DNA of 8,251 bases, from NCBI GenBank assembly GCA_009921785.1, contig RFXE01000073.1:1-8251 (forward strand). Direction: 5' to 3'. A model generated the notes under the pieces. That model did no database searches and was not told the DNA's origin. It saw only the letters and a list, made by a program, of their open reading frames with translations. Positions 6,203 to 8,251 of the stretch are shown here, piece after piece. Origin of the DNA: Alphaproteobacteria bacterium. Lineage in GTDB: Bacteria; Pseudomonadota; Alphaproteobacteria; Rhizobiales; Beijerinckiaceae. Both the position numbers and the translations under genes were made by a program. Position 1 is the first letter of the stretch. Each line of letters starts with the position of its first letter.

Positions 6203-6215
6203 TAAAAGCCTTTTA
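6203..6215. repeat. 13-base palindrome TAAAAGCCTTTTA between ubiK and lgt
   Basis: TAAAAG (6203-6208) and CTTTTA (6210-6215) are reverse complements around one central base. It lies about 50 bases upstream of the UbiK-like start. Read on the minus strand it overlaps a weak promoter-like pair, TTCGCC-N17-TATGGT. It could be an operator or just an AT-rich promoter element. Confidence 0.3.
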
Positions 6216-6228
6216 CCACGGCGAAGGG

Positions 6229-6300
6229 ATGACGCCAGCCCACGCCGAGCGCTTGACGCGCGAAATTGAAAAGCGCAAGCCTCGGCAATGGAATAGCTAG
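6229..6300 (+). CDS. Candidate small ORF in the lgt leader (23 residues)
   Basis: An ATG at 6229 opens a 23-residue frame beginning MTPAHAERLTREIEKR and ending at TAG 6298-6300, 13 bases before lgt. The peptide is very basic and could form an amphipathic helix. GAAGGG lies directly against the ATG, too close to act as a normal ribosome binding site. The frame is open further upstream, and GGAG (6190-6193) is 8 bases before an ATA codon at 6202, which would give 33 residues, but ATA is a very rare start. I do not recognise the peptide. It may be a leader peptide, a decayed start of a real small gene, or chance. Confidence 0.2.
   Translation: MTPAHAERLTREIEKRKPRQWNS
6244..6286 (+). other. Long imperfect hairpin in the lgt leader
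   Basis: GCCGAG (6244-6249) pairs with CTCGGC (6281-6286), GCTTG (6251-6255) with CAAGC (6276-6280), and CGC (6257-6259) with GCG (6273-6275). That is 14 paired bases with two single-base bulges (6250 and 6256) and a 13-base loop. The structure ends 27 bases before the lgt ATG. No T run follows on either strand, so it is not an ordinary intrinsic terminator. It overlaps the candidate small ORF, and may be a leader RNA structure. Confidence 0.45.
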
Positions 6301-6313
6301 ATATCAGGGTCCC

Positions 6314-7135
6314 ATGCCGCTTTTTGTTCTCCCATTCCCGCAGATTGATCCGGTTCTTGTCGAATTCGGCCCTTTCGCCATTCGCTGGTATGCGCTCGCT
6401 TATATCGCAGGGCTGCTTCTCGGCTGGCGCCTCGCCATTGCCCTTGCTGCCTCCGATCAACTTTGGGGCACACGCATTCGACCTGATCGTCTCACTATGG
6501 ATGATCTCTTAATCTACATGGCCTTCGGCATCGTGTTTGGCGGTCGCCTCGGCAATGTGATCTTTTACGACCTCGATTATTATCGCGCGCATCCTTCAGA
6601 AATTCTCGCTGTCTGGCATGGCGGCATGGCTTTTCACGGTGGTTTCATTGGCGCGTTATTGGCGATGGTGTTTTTATCGTGGCATCGCAAAACCCCGCTT
6701 CTCTCTTTGTTCGATATTGCTGCCATTGTTTCACCCATCGGAATATTTTTCGGGCGCATCGCGAATTTCATAAATGGAGAATTATGGGGTCGCCCCACTG
6801 ATGTAGCGTGGGCCATGATCTTTCCGCGTGCAGATGATTTGCCGCGTCATCCGAGCCAACTGTATGAAGCCGGACTCGAAGGTGTTTTGATTTTTATCAT
6901 CGTCGGTCTCGTTGCCCTGCGCGGCGGTTTGAAAAAGCCAGGACTTCTCGCTGGTCTCTTTGGTGTGCTCTATGCCCTCACGCGCAGCATTGCAGAGCTT
7001 TATCGCGATCCTGATCCTATGACAGAAGCTCTGCCGGGCGGCTTCACGATGGGCATGGCGCTATCGCTTCCCATGGCACTGATCGGTGTCGTGCTGATCG
7101 TTCTAAGCCTTCGCACAGAGTCTAAATCCGCATGA
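6314..7135 (+). CDS. lgt: Prolipoprotein diacylglyceryl transferase
   Basis: Lgt transfers the diacylglyceryl group of phosphatidylglycerol to the lipobox cysteine of prolipoproteins, the first step of lipoprotein maturation, in the inner membrane. The 273-residue protein has about seven membrane helices. Recognised in order are IDPVLVEFGPFAIRWYALAY (residues 11-30), GGRLGNVIFYDLDYY (76-90), WHGGMAFHGGFIGAL (101-115), the Lgt signature GRIANFINGELWGRPTD (147-163), HPSQLYEA (179-186) and RSIAELYRDPD (224-234). A start at 6266 would add 16 residues, but Lgt proteins begin close to PLFVLPFPQIDP, and AGGG sits just before the ATG at 6314, so this start was chosen. Its stop overlaps the next start in ATGA, indicating translational coupling to the methyltransferase gene. 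Confidence 0.96.
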   Translation: MPLFVLPFPQIDPVLVEFGPFAIRWYALAYIAGLLLGWRLAIALAASDQLWGTRIRPDRLTMDDLLIYMAFGIVFGGRLGNVIFYDLDYYRAHPSEILAVWHGGMAFHGGFIGALLAMVFLSWHRKTPLLSLFDIAAIVSPIGIFFGRIANFINGELWGRPTDVAWAMIFPRADDLPRHPSQLYEAGLEGVLIFIIVGLVALRGGLKKPGLLAGLFGVLYALTRSIAELYRDPDPMTEALPGGFTMGMALSLPMALIGVVLIVLSLRTESKSA

Positions 7136-7722
7136 GCGCTCTGAAAAAACGCATTGTCGATCTCATTCGGCAAGAAGGCCCTATTAGTGTCGAGCGTTAC
7201 ATGGCGCTGGCTTTGGGTGATCCTCAACACGGCTATTATATGACGCGCGATCCTTTGGGCGCGTCTGGTGATTTCACGACATCACCCGAGATTTCGCAAA
7301 TGTTCGGCGAATTGATTGGTCTTTGGTGTGCTGATCTTTGGCTCCGCGCGGGTCAACCCGCTTTATCTCTCGTTGAGCTTGGGCCCGGTCGCGGCACGCT
7401 GATGAGTGATGTGTTGCGTGCGACAAAAGCTGTCACCGGATTTCACGACGCGCTTCAAGTCACGCTTGTCGAAATGAGCCCCGTGTTAAGTGAGATCCAG
7501 AAAAAGACATTAATCGACGCCCATCCAAGAATTGAATGGGTTCCCACGATTGCCGCACTTCCCCAAAAACCGACGATCTTCTTAGCCAATGAGTTTTTCG
7601 ACGCATTGCCCATCCGCCAATTCCAAAAGCGCAACCAAGGCTGGCATGAATGTTTGATCGGCGCCGATGACGGAGCCGATGAGGATGTCCGGACCGGGCG
7701 GGACCGAAGGCGATGTTCTTGA
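7132..7722 (+). CDS. N-terminal half of the broken MidA-family methyltransferase, SAM-binding part
   Basis: As read, this frame gives 196 residues. It holds the N-terminal MidA segment ERYMALALGDPQHGYYM (residues 21-37), GDFTTSPEISQMFGELIGLW (46-65), the SAM-binding motif VELGPGRGTLMSD (81-93), LVEMSP (112-117) and NEFFDALPIRQF (153-164). The last dozen or so residues, DEDVRTGRDRRRCS, are not like the family and come from reading past the frameshift. Alone it would lack the second half of the Rossmann domain. Confidence 0.75.
   Translation: MSALKKRIVDLIRQEGPISVERYMALALGDPQHGYYMTRDPLGASGDFTTSPEISQMFGELIGLWCADLWLRAGQPALSLVELGPGRGTLMSDVLRATKAVTGFHDALQVTLVEMSPVLSEIQKKTLIDAHPRIEWVPTIAALPQKPTIFLANEFFDALPIRQFQKRNQGWHECLIGADDGADEDVRTGRDRRRCS
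7663..7710 (+). repeat. Short tandem near-repeats at the frameshift
   Basis: Two 12-base units, GCCGATGACGGA (7663-7674) and GCCGATGAGGAT (7675-7686), match at 9 of 12 positions. Just after them two 10-base units, GGACCGGGCG (7691-7700) and GGACCGAAGG (7701-7710), match at 7 of 10. Removing one 10-base unit would restore a continuous frame (DEDVRTEGDVLEYAP), so duplication by slippage is one way to explain the break. Confidence 0.5.
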
Positions 7723-8170
7723 ATATGCACCCATCAGCGAAACCATCATGCGTGATCTTGCGCATCATCTTGTTGAATATGGTGGAGCGGGCCTCATTAT
7801 CGATTATGGCTACACAGAGTCTGGCTTCGGCGACACATTGCAGGCGATGAAAGCCCATGAATTCGTTAACCCGCTTGAAGAACCGGGTGAAGCGGATGTA
7901 ACCGTTCATGTGAATTTTGAAACACTCGAACAAGCGGCGCGCCAAAGTGGTGCGCAAACACATGGGCCCATCACGCAAGCTGAACTTCTTGATCGCCTGG
8001 GGCTTACCACACGCGCCGAAACGCTCATGCGCAAAGCATCACCGCAACAGGCCAAAGACATTCAAAGCGCCCGTGAACGCTTGATCGAACCGACGGCAAA
8101 AGGCATGGGGCAATTGTTTAAAGCGCTTGCCCTTTCGCATCCCGAGTGGCCAACACCAGCCGGATTTTAA
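7685..8170 (+). CDS. C-terminal half of the broken MidA-family methyltransferase
   Basis: This frame carries the rest of the family: EGDVLEYAPISETIMRDLAH, the strand GLIIDYGY, then GDTLQAMKAHEFVNPLEEPG, EADVTVHVNFETLEQAA and a helical tail ending HPEWPTPAGF. It could restart by itself: GGAG at 7672-7675 lies 9 bases before the ATG at 7685, giving 161 residues. An upstream ATG at 7667 is in the same frame but has no such site. A reinitiated two-chain enzyme is possible but unproven. Confidence 0.6.
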   Translation: MSGPGGTEGDVLEYAPISETIMRDLAHHLVEYGGAGLIIDYGYTESGFGDTLQAMKAHEFVNPLEEPGEADVTVHVNFETLEQAARQSGAQTHGPITQAELLDRLGLTTRAETLMRKASPQQAKDIQSARERLIEPTAKGMGQLFKALALSHPEWPTPAGF

Positions 8171-8174
8171 ATCC

Positions 8175-8251
8175 ATGACGAGCACAATGCCGCGCCCCTT
8201 GATCAGTCACCACCTTCAAAGCAGCGGACTCGTGCATGGATTTTTCACGCG
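8175..8251 (+). CDS. pgeF: PgeF/YfiH laccase-domain protein, first 25 codons; runs off the right edge
   Basis: ATG at 8175, 4 bases after the methyltransferase stop, opens a frame beginning MTSTMPRPLISHHLQSSGLV and continuing HGFFTR at the window edge. HGFFTR is the hallmark N-terminal motif of the PgeF/YfiH family (COG1496), which is often annotated as polyphenol oxidase. Members have purine nucleoside phosphorylase and adenosine deaminase activity in vitro, and E. coli YfiH has been linked to peptidoglycan precursor editing. The catalytic His/Cys residues lie outside the window. Position after lgt and the MidA-family gene supports the call. Only a weak GGA precedes the ATG. Confidence 0.8.
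   Translation, partial: MTSTMPRPLISHHLQSSGLVHGFFT

Larger units (their letters stand above)
7132..8170 (+). pseudogene. Frameshifted MidA/NDUFAF7-family SAM-dependent methyltransferase (COG1565)
   Basis: Two frames read as one family member of about 345 residues; intact homologues are usually around 350-375. The mitochondrial homologue NDUFAF7 methylates an arginine of a complex I subunit during assembly; the bacterial substrate is not well defined. The 5' frame ends at TGA 7720-7722, and the 3' frame, shifted by +1, is open only from 7658, so the break lies between 7658 and 7722. A net gain of 3n+1 or loss of 3n+2 bases is needed. Both halves keep the conserved motifs, so the break may be recent or a sequence error. 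The spacer between the halves looks shorter than in relatives, from memory of the family. The gene overlaps lgt by ATGA and is followed after 4 bases by pgeF, a common order in Hyphomicrobiales. Confidence 0.8.

Noticed and set aside
5935..6228. Upstream part of the 121-residue plus-strand frame 5935-6300, antisense to the UbiK-like gene
   Set aside because: Most of it is antisense to ubiK; only the short tail after 6202 lies in free sequence and was kept as a weak candidate.
6266..6313. Earlier in-frame start for lgt adding 16 residues
   Set aside because: Lgt proteins begin close to the PLFVLPFPQIDP segment; the extra residues do not resemble the family and overlap the leader hairpin.

Overview
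The window looks like ordinary chromosome from an alphaproteobacterium, most likely of the order Hyphomicrobiales (Rhizobiales). The grounds are the gene families and their order: a DUF5330-like membrane protein beside sufE, a UbiK-family coiled-coil protein, and lgt followed by a MidA/NDUFAF7-family methyltransferase and pgeF. This placement comes from recognising families by eye; no database search was run. There is no transposase, integrase, tRNA, rRNA, CRISPR array or other sign of a mobile island.

Layout. (1) 1-1950, minus strand: a membrane-anchored sensor histidine kinase, whose stop codon overlaps the start of a second gene that leaves the window at base 1. The second gene is a single-pass membrane protein with its own strong ribosome binding site. 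(2) 1951-2270: a divergent control region of about 320 bases with two clear dyads, CtrA-like TTAA elements and three GANTC sites. (3) 2271-3222, plus strand: a small DUF5330-like membrane protein and sufE. (4) 3239-5744, minus strand: an apparent operon ybjN-like, proC, tetR-like and csaA, ending tail to tail with sufE. (5) 5745-5903: a spacer rich in GANTC sites. (6) 5904-6155, minus strand: ubiK-like gene. (7) 6156-6313: a divergent control region with a palindrome and a long imperfect hairpin ahead of lgt. (8) 6314-8251, plus strand: a tightly packed operon lgt, a broken MidA-family methyltransferase, and the first codons of pgeF.

How the genes fit together. Most are housekeeping: Lgt begins lipoprotein maturation, ProC makes proline, SufE feeds sulfur into Fe-S cluster assembly, UbiK helps ubiquinone synthesis, and the MidA family is tied to respiratory complex I assembly in mitochondria. 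The kinase has a DivJ/PleC-like H-box. Together with the TTAA and GANTC motifs nearby this hints at cell-cycle (CtrA/CcrM) control, but that is inference.

I did not find a clearly new biological system. The points most worth a second look are the frameshift in the methyltransferase, with a 10-base near-repeat of exactly the right period to explain it; the small coupled gene at the left edge; the spaced GTTAAC pair ahead of the kinase; the GANTC cluster at 5728-5924; and the long hairpin in the lgt leader.
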